In this document: piece by piece, positions 21,360-31,855 of the stretch | How positions within the stretch are numbered: position 1 is the first letter of the stretch | How the letters are laid out: each line of letters opens with the position of its first letter | DNA from: Gordonia oryzae | Lineage (GTDB): Bacteria > Actinomycetota > Actinomycetes > Mycobacteriales > Mycobacteriaceae | Length of the DNA stretch: 64,000 nt | Direction: 5' to 3' | Assembly (NCBI RefSeq): GCF_003797185.1 | Contig: NZ_RKMH01000003.1 | Location: 186,001-250,000 of the forward strand | Notes under the pieces: generated by a model | What the model saw: only the letters and a program-made list of their open reading frames with translations | What the model was told of the DNA's origin: nothing | Databases searched by the model: none | Program-made: the position numbers and the translations under genes

Positions 21360-22055
21360 TCAGAGGTCGATACCGTGCGCGCGGACGGCGTCACCGAGCG
21401 CGGTGGGCCGCTGCTGCGGTGGGAGGTCGTGCACGAGTTCGAAGGCGGCACCGATCCGCCGCGCCCCGCCGTCGGCCTCCTCGCTGTCGCCGACCATCAG
21501 GCAGTCGTAGCCCGCGACGCCGAGCACATCGAGCGCGGCATGGAAGATCCGGGGATTGGGTTTGATCGCACCGACCTCGTAGGACAGTGCGTACGCGCCG
21601 ACGGTATCGGCGAGGTCGTGCAGCGACAACACTTTTCGGAGGTCGAAGGCGATGTTGCTGACGACGCCCACGGGAATCCGCCGGGCCGACAGCGCGGTCA
21701 AGACCGTAGCGGTGTCGGGAAAGGGTACCCACGAGTGCGGGTCGAGTACCCGCTCGTACAGCGATTCCGCATGGCCGGGCACGGTCAGCCCCGAGGTGCG
21801 CAGCATCGCCAGATAGGCGCGCCGATGTTGGACGGGGTCGAGATCTCGCCGCTCCCAGGCGATCCGGTCATCGTCGAGGATGTCGGCGGGCAATCCGACC
21901 GGCTGGGTCATGCGGCGCACCAACTCGGCTTGCGCGTCGACGTGCAGCGGCCGGCCCTGCTGATCGTGGAGGCCGGCGAACCACTCGTCACGTGCCTCGA
22001 AGCGGAAGAGCGTGCCCGAGAAATCGAACAGGACCGCCTTCGGGACACCGCTCAT
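21360..22055 (-). CDS. HAD-family hydrolase with DxS motif
   Basis: A haloacid-dehalogenase-fold protein of 231 residues. Motif I is AVLFDFSGTLFRFE, motif II the VVSNI region, and motif IV MVGDSEEADGGARRIGA. The nucleophile Asp is present, but the usual second Asp (DxD) is Ser, so classical phosphatase acid/base chemistry may be altered. The substrate is unknown. It starts 13 nt past the glmM stop, in the same operon. I recall DFSGTL variants in other actinobacteria, so this is probably conserved rather than damage. Confidence 0.85.
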   Translation of the reverse strand: MSGVPKAVLFDFSGTLFRFEARDEWFAGLHDQQGRPLHVDAQAELVRRMTQPVGLPADILDDDRIAWERRDLDPVQHRRAYLAMLRTSGLTVPGHAESLYERVLDPHSWVPFPDTATVLTALSARRIPVGVVSNIAFDLRKVLSLHDLADTVGAYALSYEVGAIKPNPRIFHAALDVLGVAGYDCLMVGDSEEADGGARRIGAAFELVHDLPPQQRPTALGDAVRAHGIDL

Positions 22056-22068
22056 GACCGTGTGTGCG

Positions 22069-23397
22069 TCACGCGCCGGCGGTCTCGACGACGTCGGCGA
22101 CGCGCGCGGCGATCGTGTGTGCCAGATCCGGGGTCGGCGCCTCCACCATCACGCGAACCAACTGCTCGGTTCCGGACGGGCGCAACAGGATTCGACCTCG
22201 ATCACCAAGCTCGGCCGCAGCGGCCGAGACCGCCTCGGTGACCGCCGCCGCAGTGGCGACCGCGTGCTTGTCGGTGACGCGCACGTTGATCAGTTCCTGC
22301 GGCAACACCGTCATGACGGCCGCGAGATCGGCCAGCCGCGAGGAGCTCTCGACCATCTCCGCCATCAGCAGCAGACCGGTGAGGATGCCGTCGCCGGTGG
22401 TGCCCGATGCCGGGACGACGATGTGCCCGGATTGTTCGCCGCCGAGCGAGAACCCACCGCGGCGGAGTTCCTCGAGGACGTAGCGATCACCGACGGCGGT
22501 GGTACGCAACGTGATTCCCGCTTCCCGCATCGCGATGTGTAGGCCGAGGTTGCTCATCACCGTGGCGACGAGCACGCCCTCGTGCAGGCATCCGTGGCGG
22601 TGTAGCGCGGCAGCGAGAATCGCCATGATGTGGTCACCATCGACGATCTGTCCGGTGGAATCGACCGCGAGACAGCGATCGGCGTCACCGTCATGGGCCA
22701 ACCCGAGGTCGGCGCCGTGTTCGAGTACCGCGGCCTGCAACTTCCCCATGTGGGTCGAGCCGCAGTCCTCGTTGATGTTGATGCCGTCGGGGTCGGCGTG
22801 AATGGGGACGACCGTGGCCCCCGCAGCAGCGTAAACCTGTGGGCCGATGAGTGATGCCGCGCCGTTGGCGCAGTCGACCACCACGGTCAGCGAGTCGAGT
22901 CGCGCGTCGACCGCCTCGGCCAGATGCCGGGCATAACGCTGTGACGCATCGGGCGCATCGGAGAGCCGGCCGACACCGGCACCGGTGGGGCGGGGCAACT
23001 CGGTGTCCATCGCCGCGGCGATACGATCCTCGATCTCGTCGTCGAGCTTGTGGCCACCGGCGCCGAAGAACTTGATCCCGTTGTCGGGCATCGCATTGTG
23101 CGACGCCGAGATCATCACGCCGAATGCTGCGCCGTAGTCGGCGGTGAGAAAGGCGATGGCCGGGGTGGGCAGGACACCCACGCGGATGGCATCGACACCC
23201 GAGGCAGCGAGCCCGGCGCAGACCGCGGCCTCCAGCATTTCGCCCGAGGCACGCGGATCCCGGCCGACCACCGCACGGGGTCGGGAGGCGGTACCGAGAA
23301 CGAACGCGGCGGCCGAGGCCAGGCGCAACGCGAGCTCGGTGGTGAGCTCGGCGTTGGCCAGGCCTCGGACGCCGTCGGTTCCGAACAGGCGTGCCAA
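22069..23397 (-). CDS. glmM: phosphoglucosamine mutase
   Basis: Converts glucosamine-6-P to glucosamine-1-P, the step after GlmS. 442 residues. [16 protein letters not shown] begins the protein. The phosphoserine loop is [17 protein letters not shown], the metal loop [14 protein letters not shown], then GGEQSGHI and the phosphate-binding [12 protein letters not shown]. The start is a TTG at 23397, one base after the rpsI stop; no better start is in frame. GlmM must be phosphorylated to work, and the Ser is present. Confidence 0.96.
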   Translation of the reverse strand: MARLFGTDGVRGLANAELTTELALRLASAAAFVLGTASRPRAVVGRDPRASGEMLEAAVCAGLAASGVDAIRVGVLPTPAIAFLTADYGAAFGVMISASHNAMPDNGIKFFGAGGHKLDDEIEDRIAAAMDTELPRPTGAGVGRLSDAPDASQRYARHLAEAVDARLDSLTVVVDCANGAASLIGPQVYAAAGATVVPIHADPDGININEDCGSTHMGKLQAAVLEHGADLGLAHDGDADRCLAVDSTGQIVDGDHIMAILAAALHRHGCLHEGVLVATVMSNLGLHIAMREAGITLRTTAVGDRYVLEELRRGGFSLGGEQSGHIVVPASGTTGDGILTGLLLMAEMVESSSRLADLAAVMTVLPQELINVRVTDKHAVATAAAVTEAVSAAAAELGDRGRILLRPSGTEQLVRVMVEAPTPDLAHTIAARVADVVETAGA

Positions 23398-23398
23398 G

Positions 23399-23986
23399 TC
23401 AGCGCTTGGAGTACTGCGACGCCTTGCGGGCCTTCTTCAGGCCGTACTTCTTGCGCTCGACCGCACGCGGGTCGCGCGTGAGGAAGCCGGCCTTCTTCAG
23501 GGCCGGACGATCCTCCGGGGTGACCTCGATGAGGGCACGGGCGATCGCCAGACGCAGCGCGCCGGCCTGGCCCGAGGGGCCGCCACCGACGAGCTTGGCG
23601 TAGATGTCGAATGACTCGGTGCGCTCGACGGTGACCAGTGGAGCCTTGATCAGCTGTTGGTGCACCTTGTTCGGGAAATACTCCTCGATGGTGCGGCCGT
23701 TGAGGTGGAACTGACCGGAGCCGGGCACCAGGCGAACGCGGACCACGGCCTCCTTGCGGCGACCGACAGTCTGGATCGGACGGTCGATGACGATCGGAGC
23801 ACGATCGAAGTCGTGCTCGGCGACTGCATCGGCGTCGTAGTCGTCGGCAGCCTGCTCGACCGACTCGACGGCCTCAACCGCGGCTTCGACGGAACCCCCG
23901 GTAGCTGCGGCGTCGTCACCGACGGCAGCCTGGACCTCAGCAGCGTTGTCCACGGCGGCCTCGTCGGAAATGTTCTCGTTGCTCAC
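23399..23986 (-). CDS. rpsI: 30S ribosomal protein S9
   Basis: S9, 195 residues. The ribosomal core ([21 protein letters not shown] ... [14 protein letters not shown]) occupies the C-terminal two thirds. The SKR tail reaches the P-site tRNA. The acidic Ala/Glu/Asp-rich N-terminal extension of about 65 residues is typical of Mycobacteriales S9. GTG at 23986 overlaps the rplM stop (GTGA). Confidence 0.97.
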   Translation of the reverse strand: MSNENISDEAAVDNAAEVQAAVGDDAAATGGSVEAAVEAVESVEQAADDYDADAVAEHDFDRAPIVIDRPIQTVGRRKEAVVRVRLVPGSGQFHLNGRTIEEYFPNKVHQQLIKAPLVTVERTESFDIYAKLVGGGPSGQAGALRLAIARALIEVTPEDRPALKKAGFLTRDPRAVERKKYGLKKARKASQYSKR

Positions 23987-24426
23987 TGGGCCACCTGCTT
24001 GATCTCGAAGGGGACGGGGCGCTGGGCCGCGTGGGGATGATTCGGTCCGGCGTAGACCTTCAGCTTCGAGGCCATGGCGCGGCCGAGCTTGGTGTGCGGC
24101 AGCATGCCGGTGATCGCCTTCTCGAGCACACGCTCGGGGTGGCTCTCGAGCAGCTCGGCGGTCGTCTGGACCTTGAGGCCACCGGGATGCCCGGAGTGCC
24201 GGTAGTTCAACTTGCGCTCGGCTTTGTTGCTGGTCAGCACGACCTTCTCGGCGTTGATGATGATGACGAAATCGCCACCGTCGACATGCGGGGCGTAGGT
24301 CGGCTTGTGCTTGCCGCGGAGCAGGTTCGCGCTCTGCACGGCCAGCCGGCCGAGCACCACGTCGGTGGCGTCGATGACATGCCACGCGTGGGTGATGTCA
24401 CCGGCCTTCGGGGTGTAGGTAGGCAC
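23983..24426 (-). CDS. rplM: 50S ribosomal protein L13
   Basis: L13, 147 residues. [40 protein letters not shown], and [22 protein letters not shown] are canonical. GTG at 24426 is preferred to the longer frame. It is the first gene of the leftward rplM-rpsI-glmM operon. The 224 nt upstream (24427-24650) carry the promoter and are too short for the esxT/esxU pair found here in M. tuberculosis. Confidence 0.97.
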   Translation of the reverse strand: MPTYTPKAGDITHAWHVIDATDVVLGRLAVQSANLLRGKHKPTYAPHVDGGDFVIIINAEKVVLTSNKAERKLNYRHSGHPGGLKVQTTAELLESHPERVLEKAITGMLPHTKLGRAMASKLKVYAGPNHPHAAQRPVPFEIKQVAQ

Positions 24427-24650
24427 AGTTGGTCCTTCAACTCTTGTCATGGATGCTGGTCAGGTACGGCGGCAGAGTATGTTCCGGCGACCAGTGGGGA
24501 CCCGGGCCTCGACTACCTTCCCGCACCGCGCCCGATGAGCACGACGAGAAGATGCCACGCACCAGCGATCCAGGCTACGCGAGAGCCCAGGTCAGGGTCA
24601 AAACGCTCAGCCTCACACGCGACGCCGGGAGACCAGTCGGCACCGACAGG

Positions 24651-25985
24651 TCAGCCCGGGGCGATACGCGCCGAGGCCACCGCCTGGGCACAGGGCTCGT
24701 CGACGGAGTCGCCACCGGTGCCCGCCTGGCATCCGACACTCACCTGCAGGTTCTGCTCCACCAGCACATACCAGCGAATCGGAGCACCCGATGCCGGGGC
24801 CTCGCGGTAACTGATCACATCCCGCCCGGCGAAGCGGGTCGATGCGGAAAACTCGCTGACCACGTCGTCGCCGCGCTGGGCGATCCGATTGCGCAGGCTC
24901 AACGCCACCGACGATGGCGTCGATCCCGCCCGCACGGTGCTCTGGATCAGCAGGATGCGGCTGCCGTCGTCGGGGGCAACGAACACGACGCGCAACTGCA
25001 CCGAGGAGGACGTCGCACCACTCGGCGCGCTCTGCTCGGTCTGCTGCCAGTCGGTCGGGATCAGCAGACTCGTCCGTCCCTGGGTGACGAGGTGGTCGGC
25101 GGGCGCAGGTGACCGATCGGGTCGGATCAACGCGACCGCGGCGACGACGCCGACGATGAGCACCACAACCGCCAGGACTCCGCCGAGCACACGCCATCGC
25201 GTCAGCTCCACACCCCGGCGCCCAGACGATGCGGCCACCTGCGCATCGAGGTCGCCGAAATCCAGCGGCTCGATGTGAGCGACGCGAGAACCCCAGCGGG
25301 CGATCAGTCGGTGATCGACCGACACAACCCGACCTGCGACAGCGTGGTCGAGGATCAGGTCGACGGCCTGGTCCACCTCCGCCGGATCGTCACCGTCGAC
25401 GTAGACCGCCTCGACGCCGTCATCGATCGCCTCTTCGACCGCTGCGGCAACAGCGTCCGTCGAGCCGGCCGGGCAGAGCACCGCGGACTCCTCGGCCTCC
25501 CAGCCGACGGCCCCTCGTCGCAGACGCTGTACGTCCCAGCGCGGCGGCGCCGGTGCGCGGTGGTGCGTGGGCCGGTGAGTCGTCTCGACGACGGCGCACC
25601 TGCTGACCGTCACATCGGCATGACTGCGGGCGACGAGGATCGCCCGCGGCACCAGCGTGATGTCCGGGCGCAGCGAGCCGGCGGCCCCGGCGAGCACCCC
25701 TCGGCGTACCGCACCCCAGGTACTGGGGTGACCGACGAGCACCGGCCCGCGGTATCCACCGATCATCTGCATGAACACCTCACGCCAGCGTTGCTCGGTG
25801 CCGATCCGGACCCCGCCCGCGACGATGACGTCGGCGTCGATGTCCTCGAGGAGGTCGGTGAGGTCCGGGCCGTCGACGGCACCGACCCTGGTGTGCCCGT
25901 AGGCGAGATCGATCACGAGCGGTCTCGTCGAGGTCGTCGTCGCGGCGCGCGGAAGGCCCCGGTCGGTGGCCGCCGTGTCCGTCAT
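24651..25985 (-). CDS. type VII secretion-associated protein (Rv3446c family)
   Basis: A 444-residue protein conserved in ESX-4 loci. The N-terminal part (LVIDLAYGHTRVGAVDGPD ... LVGHPSTWGAVRRGVLAGAA) looks like an ASKHA/Hsp70-type nucleotide fold without clear catalytic residues. One membrane helix follows (VLAVVVLIVGVVAAVALI, about 270-290), then an extracytoplasmic domain with two Cys (VGCQAGTGG, EPCAQA) that may pair. The ATG overlaps the eccC stop (ATGA). Its role in ESX-4 is unknown. Confidence 0.82.
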   Translation of the reverse strand: MTDTAATDRGLPRAATTTSTRPLVIDLAYGHTRVGAVDGPDLTDLLEDIDADVIVAGGVRIGTEQRWREVFMQMIGGYRGPVLVGHPSTWGAVRRGVLAGAAGSLRPDITLVPRAILVARSHADVTVSRCAVVETTHRPTHHRAPAPPRWDVQRLRRGAVGWEAEESAVLCPAGSTDAVAAAVEEAIDDGVEAVYVDGDDPAEVDQAVDLILDHAVAGRVVSVDHRLIARWGSRVAHIEPLDFGDLDAQVAASSGRRGVELTRWRVLGGVLAVVVLIVGVVAAVALIRPDRSPAPADHLVTQGRTSLLIPTDWQQTEQSAPSGATSSSVQLRVVFVAPDDGSRILLIQSTVRAGSTPSSVALSLRNRIAQRGDDVVSEFSASTRFAGRDVISYREAPASGAPIRWYVLVEQNLQVSVGCQAGTGGDSVDEPCAQAVASARIAPG

Positions 25986-28900
25986 GGATTGTCCGGACGG
26001 GTCGGGTCGGTCGTGGCGACCTGGATCATCTCCTGCGTGCGGGTGCGGGAGATGAGTTCACCGCGGCCGGGCACCAACCGCTGCATGCGAGTTCGTCCGG
26101 TGATGTATCCCTCGTCGCGGTCACCGCTCATCAGCAGCATGTCCGACGAGAGATCCTTGAGTCGCCCGATCACCGGGTCGAACAGCGCCCGCCCGAGTCC
26201 GCCGGAGCGACGCGCCAACACGATGTGCATACCGATGTCTCGGGCGTGTGATGCCAGATCGATCAAGGGCAGCAACGGGTTCCCCGACGAGGTGGCGACC
26301 ATGTCGTAGTCGTCGACGACGATGTACACCTCAGGTCCCGACCACCAGCTGCGTGCCTTGAGCGCATCGACGGTCAGGTCGTCGGGTGGCAGTCGTTTGC
26401 TGAAGTACGCGGCGAGCTGGTGCATCATCTTCGTCGCGTTCTCACCCGAACTGGCGTATCCGGCGAGGTGATCACCGGCGATGATGCCGAGCATCGTGCG
26501 ACGGTAATCGACCAGGACGATCTTCACCTCATCCGGCGTGGCCCCGCCGACCAAACCGGAGACGATCGTTGTCAGGAGTGTGCTCTTGCCGTGCTCGACG
26601 TCGGCGAAGGCCATGAAGTGGGGCTGCACACCGAAATCCAGGATGACCGGGGCTAGTTCGCGCTCCCCCACTCCGATCGCCACCTGATGGGGGCCGAGGA
26701 CGATCTCGGCGTCGGCGACGAGTTCGGCGACGCGTGCCGCGGAAATCTCGGTACCGAGCTTGCGCACCGGTAGTGCGCGCCGGTCGGGGTAGGCCAGCGA
26801 GATCGCGTCGAGGGCGAGTTGTCCACCCATCGGCAGGGTCGCCGGCGAGGGGTCGCCGTCGACGCGCGGCAATGCCACCAGCAGGTGCATACCGTCGGGG
26901 CTGAGCCCACGCCCCGGTCGGTTGTGCGGCACCTGCGAGGCCGCTTTGCGTCCGAGTTCGGAGTCCATGGCGTCACCGAGGCGTAGTTCGAGTCGACTGC
27001 CGATCAGGTCCCGCATCGCCGGGCGGACCTCGGCCCAGCGGGTGGCCGTCACGATCAGATGGACGCCGAAGGAAAGCCCCTGGGAGACGATGATCCCGAT
27101 CTGCTCTTCCAGGAACTCCATCTCCCCGCGCAACACGCCGACCCCGTCGAGAACCAGGAACACATCGCCGTGCGGGTCGTCGGCGAGCGGATCGTCGGGC
27201 CCGGTGCGCCCGGTGCGCATCCAGTCCCGGCGCCGCGCACGGTAATCGGACATCGACTCGATACCGAGACGGGCGAATCGCAACTCCCGCGCCCGCACCA
27301 CCGCGGTCACCTCGGCGACCGTGCGGCGCACCGCGTCCATATCGCCGCGGGTCGCCACCGACCCCACGTGGGGCAGGCCCGCGATACCGGCGAGGGAACC
27401 GCCGCCGAAGTCCAGACAGTAGAACTGCACCTGTTCGGGGGTGTGGGTGGCGGCCGCGGCGACGATCAGCGTGCGGACCGCGGTCGACTTGCCGGTCTGG
27501 GGGCCGCCGACGACCGCGACGTTGCCTGCCGCGCCGGACAGGTCCAGGACGTGCTGGTCACGCCGCTGATCGAAGGGGCGATCGATGATGCCGACCGGTA
27601 CCCGCAGATCGCCGGGAGCCGACGGTGTCGAGAAGTCGCGGTCGCCGATCAACCCGTCCACGGTCGGCGACTCGTCGAGCGGCGGCAGCCAGACCTCGTG
27701 GGCGCTGGGCCCGGCTGCGGCGATCCGTCCGACGAGGGTCTGCAGCAGGGACGGAACGCTCATGGGTCCGGCGGTCACGCCCGCCGGCTCTGGTGAGGTG
27801 TCGGAGTTGGCGGTGGAGGCAAGTGCGGCGGACGCATCGGGCGGGACCGCCGACAGCAGTGCCGCCGCCTGGTCGAGCACAGAGCCACCGGCACCGGCCG
27901 GCGGCACCCGATTCGTCCCCGTCGTGTCCAGGCCCGAGACGTCGTCGGCGGCGTCGAACGGGACGGGCAGGGCGGTGAACATCTTCATCGCACCCCGGAA
28001 CCCCAGCGCGTCACCGACTCCGGTCACGGTGTCTCGCACGTCGGCGGGCGGGTGATACGGGCCCGAGACGTAGCAGGTGTTGAATCTGATCGGCTCGCCC
28101 GCATCGCATTTGAGGTATCCCGAACCGGGCACACTGGGCAGGTGGTAGGCGTCGGGCACTCCGAGCACGGATCGGGACTCGTTCGCCGAGAAAGTTTTCA
28201 GCCCTATCCGGTACGACAGATGACTGTCGAGCCCCCGCAACTTGCCTTCCTCGAGTCGTTGGGAAGCGAGCAGCAGATGAATGTGCAGCGACCGCCCCAG
28301 CCGTCCGATCGCGACGAATAGTTCGGCGAAATCCGGTTTCTGGGCCAGCAATTCGGAGAACTCATCGACGACGATGAACAATGCCGGCAGAGGTTGCAAC
28401 GGAGCACCGGCGGCGCGCGCCTGTTCGTATTCGGTGACGTTGGCGAAGTTCCCCGCCGCGCGCAATACCTCTTGACGACGATTCAATTCCCCCGACAGCG
28501 CATCCTTCATCCGGTCGACCATCGCCAGTTCCTGCTCGAGGTTGGTGATCAGAGCCGCCACGTGGGGGCTACGTTCGAGCCCGAGGAAGGTGGCGCCGCC
28601 CTTGAAGTCGACGAGGACCAGATTGAGTTCGGCGGGCGAGTGTGTCGCCAGCATCGCCACCACGAGTGTACGCAGGAACTCCGACTTTCCCGAACCCGTT
28701 GCGCCGATGCACAACCCGTGCGGACCGGTACCGCCGTGCGCACTCTCCTTGATGTCGAGTTCGACCGTCCCACCCGATGGCGTGTAGCCGATTGGAACGC
28801 GCAGGCGCTCACGCCCGGTGCGCCCTCGCCAGTGCACCGCCGTGTCGAAGCGGGACACGTCGTCGATGCCCAGCAGCGCCGGTAATCCGGGGTCGAGGGC

Positions 28901-30160
28901 GGTGGCCTCGGAATCGAGACTGGCCAGGGAGGCCGCCGTCGCCAACCGATAGCGAGCCAGCCGTCGGGCCACGGCCTCGCATTCGGCGATACCCAACGCG
29001 TCCATCGTCGCGAAATCCTCGGTGCCATAGGCACTTCTCGCCGAGACCGTGCCGTCGGTGACCACCAGCTGCAGTCCGCGTCTGGCGGCGAGCCCGTCGG
29101 GTGGTGCGGTCAGATCGAGTACGGTGACGCCCTCCATCCCGGCGTCGTTGACGAGCCGCTCGGCTCCGGTCACCCTGCCGTCGTCGATGACCACCACCAG
29201 GTGCACCCGACCGGGAGTCGGCGGCGCCGACCGGGAGAACCGGCCGCGGTCGGCAAGTTCGGCGGCCAGCGCGGTCTCCAGATCCGCCAATGCCGGGAAG
29301 ATCATCCGCATCGGTCCGACGGCATCGGCCAGCGAGGGATGTCCGACGTGTGGCAGCCACTTTGCCCAGTCCCAGGCCTCAGCGACCGGGTCGGCGGTCA
29401 CCACGGCCACCCGCAGATGATCCGGTCCGTGGAAGGCGCACAACTCGACGACCATGGCGCGCAGCAGTTCTCGGGTCTCTTGACGCACACCCTCGATGTT
29501 GATGGCCGGAAAGCCCCGCAGCGACACCGCAGTCGGCAGTCGGTGCACCACCGAGTGCGTCCGGACGAATCGTCGCAGTGCGACCATCGACACCGGCTCG
29601 AGATCCTCCAGCGGCCCGGTCTCCGGCGGCACCAGGCGGGTGGCCAACCTCTGCGTACCCAGACCTACCCGCACATGTGCGAAATCGATGTCAGCCGGGC
29701 GCCGCTCCCACATCCGGCGCGTCCCGATCAGATCGGGAATGCTGCGCGGATCGGGATGACTCCAGGTCAACGCCGCACGCTGCGCACCACTGGTGTCGCC
29801 GACCTGCGTGCGCAGGCCGGCGAGATAGCGGAAGTAGTCCTTGCGTTCCTCGTTGAGTTCGGCGGCCTTCTTGCCGCCCCCACGACCTCCCGCAGCGAAC
29901 ATGCCGAACATCGACATCAGCATCATCAGGGGGAACATCATGAACAGCGGATTGGTCAGGATGTTGCGACCCCCGGTCGCAAACATCATCGCCAACATGC
30001 CGATGACCGCGACCACCATGATCACCGGCAGCAACTTCAGCAAGATCCCGCCCGGCACCACCCGCGGCACATCTGGGGGCGGCTGGATGTTCAGTTCACC
30101 ACCGGGCGCGCGTGGTGGAGTGATCCGTGGCCGCCGCACAAAACCGTCGGTTGTGCTCAC
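25982..30160 (-). CDS. eccC4: ESX-4 ATPase EccC (single chain, three ATPase domains)
   Basis: The motor of type VII secretion, 1392 residues. Two N-terminal membrane helices (KLLPVIMVVAVIGMLAMMFA and LFMMFPLMMLMSMFGMF) precede a stalk domain. Three FtsK/SpoIIIE ATPase domains follow: GATGSGKSEF near residue 485 with Walker B LVLVDFKGG; GGPQTGKSTA near 885 with YCLDFGGG; and ADVEHGKSTL near 1187 with IVLVDYRR. The third P-loop lacks the first Gly. The start is GTG at 30160, divergent from eccD across about 160 nt. It should recruit and push WXG100 substrates through the EccBCDE pore. Confidence 0.95.
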   Translation of the reverse strand: MSTTDGFVRRPRITPPRAPGGELNIQPPPDVPRVVPGGILLKLLPVIMVVAVIGMLAMMFATGGRNILTNPLFMMFPLMMLMSMFGMFAAGGRGGGKKAAELNEERKDYFRYLAGLRTQVGDTSGAQRAALTWSHPDPRSIPDLIGTRRMWERRPADIDFAHVRVGLGTQRLATRLVPPETGPLEDLEPVSMVALRRFVRTHSVVHRLPTAVSLRGFPAINIEGVRQETRELLRAMVVELCAFHGPDHLRVAVVTADPVAEAWDWAKWLPHVGHPSLADAVGPMRMIFPALADLETALAAELADRGRFSRSAPPTPGRVHLVVVIDDGRVTGAERLVNDAGMEGVTVLDLTAPPDGLAARRGLQLVVTDGTVSARSAYGTEDFATMDALGIAECEAVARRLARYRLATAASLASLDSEATALDPGLPALLGIDDVSRFDTAVHWRGRTGRERLRVPIGYTPSGGTVELDIKESAHGGTGPHGLCIGATGSGKSEFLRTLVVAMLATHSPAELNLVLVDFKGGATFLGLERSPHVAALITNLEQELAMVDRMKDALSGELNRRQEVLRAAGNFANVTEYEQARAAGAPLQPLPALFIVVDEFSELLAQKPDFAELFVAIGRLGRSLHIHLLLASQRLEEGKLRGLDSHLSYRIGLKTFSANESRSVLGVPDAYHLPSVPGSGYLKCDAGEPIRFNTCYVSGPYHPPADVRDTVTGVGDALGFRGAMKMFTALPVPFDAADDVSGLDTTGTNRVPPAGAGGSVLDQAAALLSAVPPDASAALASTANSDTSPEPAGVTAGPMSVPSLLQTLVGRIAAAGPSAHEVWLPPLDESPTVDGLIGDRDFSTPSAPGDLRVPVGIIDRPFDQRRDQHVLDLSGAAGNVAVVGGPQTGKSTAVRTLIVAAAATHTPEQVQFYCLDFGGGSLAGIAGLPHVGSVATRGDMDAVRRTVAEVTAVVRARELRFARLGIESMSDYRARRRDWMRTGRTGPDDPLADDPHGDVFLVLDGVGVLRGEMEFLEEQIGIIVSQGLSFGVHLIVTATRWAEVRPAMRDLIGSRLELRLGDAMDSELGRKAASQVPHNRPGRGLSPDGMHLLVALPRVDGDPSPATLPMGGQLALDAISLAYPDRRALPVRKLGTEISAARVAELVADAEIVLGPHQVAIGVGERELAPVILDFGVQPHFMAFADVEHGKSTLLTTIVSGLVGGATPDEVKIVLVDYRRTMLGIIAGDHLAGYASSGENATKMMHQLAAYFSKRLPPDDLTVDALKARSWWSGPEVYIVVDDYDMVATSSGNPLLPLIDLASHARDIGMHIVLARRSGGLGRALFDPVIGRLKDLSSDMLLMSGDRDEGYITGRTRMQRLVPGRGELISRTRTQEMIQVATTDPTRPDNP

Positions 30161-30322
30161 CTGTCCCCCTCGTCCCCTCTACCTCGCCCCTCGCGCGTTG
30201 TCCCCCGTCGACTCACCGGGACGTCCTGGACGCCCTGTTATCCACCGGAACGAATAGGACATCTCACCCAAAGCCGAACGTCTGGTTATGGTAACTGCGA
30301 ATCAAGGGGGAGGAACGTCGAG

Positions 30323-31855
30323 ATGTCATCTGTGGATACACGACCAGCGGCACCCGCCGAGAACGGTGGGCCGCGGACGTCGGCGCCGTCGATCGAACCC
30401 CCGTTGGTACGGGTGTCGGTACTCGGCGGCAACACCCAGCTCGACGTCGCACTTCCGGCTGCGATCCCGGTGGCTGCGCTCCTCGGCGATCTCGTCACCC
30501 AGATCGAGTCGCGCAGCCCGCGCCGGCGCGACCCCGACGACACCGAGCCGGATCCGAGCGGCGACAACGTGCTCGATCGGCGATCACGATGGACCCTGTC
30601 GCACATCGGGCAGCCACCGCTGCCGGTGAACCGTTCGCTCGCCGACTCCGGGGTGCGTGACGGCGACCTGCTGATGGTCACCTCGGTGCGCACCGACGAC
30701 TCGCCGGCACTGTTCGACGACGTCGTCGATGCCGTTGCGCGCCTGAACGAGTCGCGCTTCGCCAACTGGTCGGCGCAGGGAGCCCGGGTGATCGGATTCG
30801 CTGCGACGATCCTGGCGGGGATCGTCGGTGCGGTCGCCCTGGCCGGGATGCGCTGGCATGCCGATGCCTGGTGGCCGGCGATCCCTGCGGCGACGACGAC
30901 GCTGGCGTTGGTCACCGCATCGGCCATCGTCGCCCATCGATATCGCGACGACACCACGGCGACGGTCCTGGCCGCCGCGGCCGCTCCGACAGCGTTCGTG
31001 GCCGGCATGCTCACCGTTCCCGGACGCTACGGCTGCGCGCACCTTTCGCTGGGGTTCGCGGTGGTGGCGCTCTTCTGCGTGGTGTCCTATCGCCTGAGCG
31101 CGGTCGGCGCGGTGGTACACGCCGCCCTGCTGACCACCTCCGTGATCGGTGGTGCGATCTCACTGGCCGCTCTGCTCATCGACGTCTCGACGCGCAATGT
31201 CGCCGCCGTCGGCGCAGCCGCGGCGTTACTCGTCGTCGCTATGGCACCCCGGCTGACGATCGTGTTGGCGAAACTACCGCTGCCGCCGGTGCCGACGGCC
31301 GGTGTCCCCCTCGATCCGGACGACGCCCAACCCGTCCCGACCATCGAGGGCATCGGCGCGATCGGAGCGATGGCACTGCCGAAAGCCGATGCACTCGAAC
31401 GTCGTTCATATCTGGCGAACGCCTATCTCACGGGCATCGTGGCCGGTGCCACCGCGGTGATCGGCCCCGCCGCGGTCATCACCGCGACCCCGTGGAACGG
31501 CGTCGACGCCAAGTCGATGTCATTGGCGGTCATCCTGGCCGCCGTGGTGTGTCTGCGCGGGCGCTCGCACAGCGACCTCGTGCAGGCGTGTGTCCTGATC
31601 GCCGGTGGCGTGCTGACCCTCGCTGCGCTCGTCGGTTCGTTGGCCGCGGTCGACGGGTGGTGGCCGTTCGTCGGATTCGTGGTCGCGGCAACAGCTCTCG
31701 TTGTCGCACTGGTCCTCGGAGTGCTCGCACCCGGACACGAGTTCTCGCCGGTGATGCGCCGCCTCGCCGAGCTCGGCGAGTACGCCCTGATCGTGGTGAT
31801 CGTGCCGCTACTGGTCTGGATTCTCGATCTCTACCAGACGGTTCGGGACATCTAG
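30323..31855 (+). CDS. eccD4: ESX-4 membrane channel subunit EccD
   Basis: A 510-residue integral membrane protein. The N-terminal ubiquitin-like (YukD) domain covers about residues 28-125 (LVRVSVLGGNTQLDVALPAA ... LADSGVRDGDLLMVTSV). About 11 hydrophobic helices follow (RVIGFAATILAGIVGAVALA ... YALIVVIVPLLVWILDLY). ATG at 30323 has an AGGGGGAGGA ribosome-binding site. Its TAG stop overlaps the mycP GTG start by one base, so the two are coupled. Confidence 0.94.
   Translation: MSSVDTRPAAPAENGGPRTSAPSIEPPLVRVSVLGGNTQLDVALPAAIPVAALLGDLVTQIESRSPRRRDPDDTEPDPSGDNVLDRRSRWTLSHIGQPPLPVNRSLADSGVRDGDLLMVTSVRTDDSPALFDDVVDAVARLNESRFANWSAQGARVIGFAATILAGIVGAVALAGMRWHADAWWPAIPAATTTLALVTASAIVAHRYRDDTTATVLAAAAAPTAFVAGMLTVPGRYGCAHLSLGFAVVALFCVVSYRLSAVGAVVHAALLTTSVIGGAISLAALLIDVSTRNVAAVGAAAALLVVAMAPRLTIVLAKLPLPPVPTAGVPLDPDDAQPVPTIEGIGAIGAMALPKADALERRSYLANAYLTGIVAGATAVIGPAAVITATPWNGVDAKSMSLAVILAAVVCLRGRSHSDLVQACVLIAGGVLTLAALVGSLAAVDGWWPFVGFVVAATALVVALVLGVLAPGHEFSPVMRRLAELGEYALIVVIVPLLVWILDLYQTVRDI

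Noticed and set aside
24427..24650. Search for esxT/esxU between rplM and the Rv3446c-like gene
   Set aside because: The gap is too short for the two WXG100 genes of this locus, and no WxG-containing frame was found.
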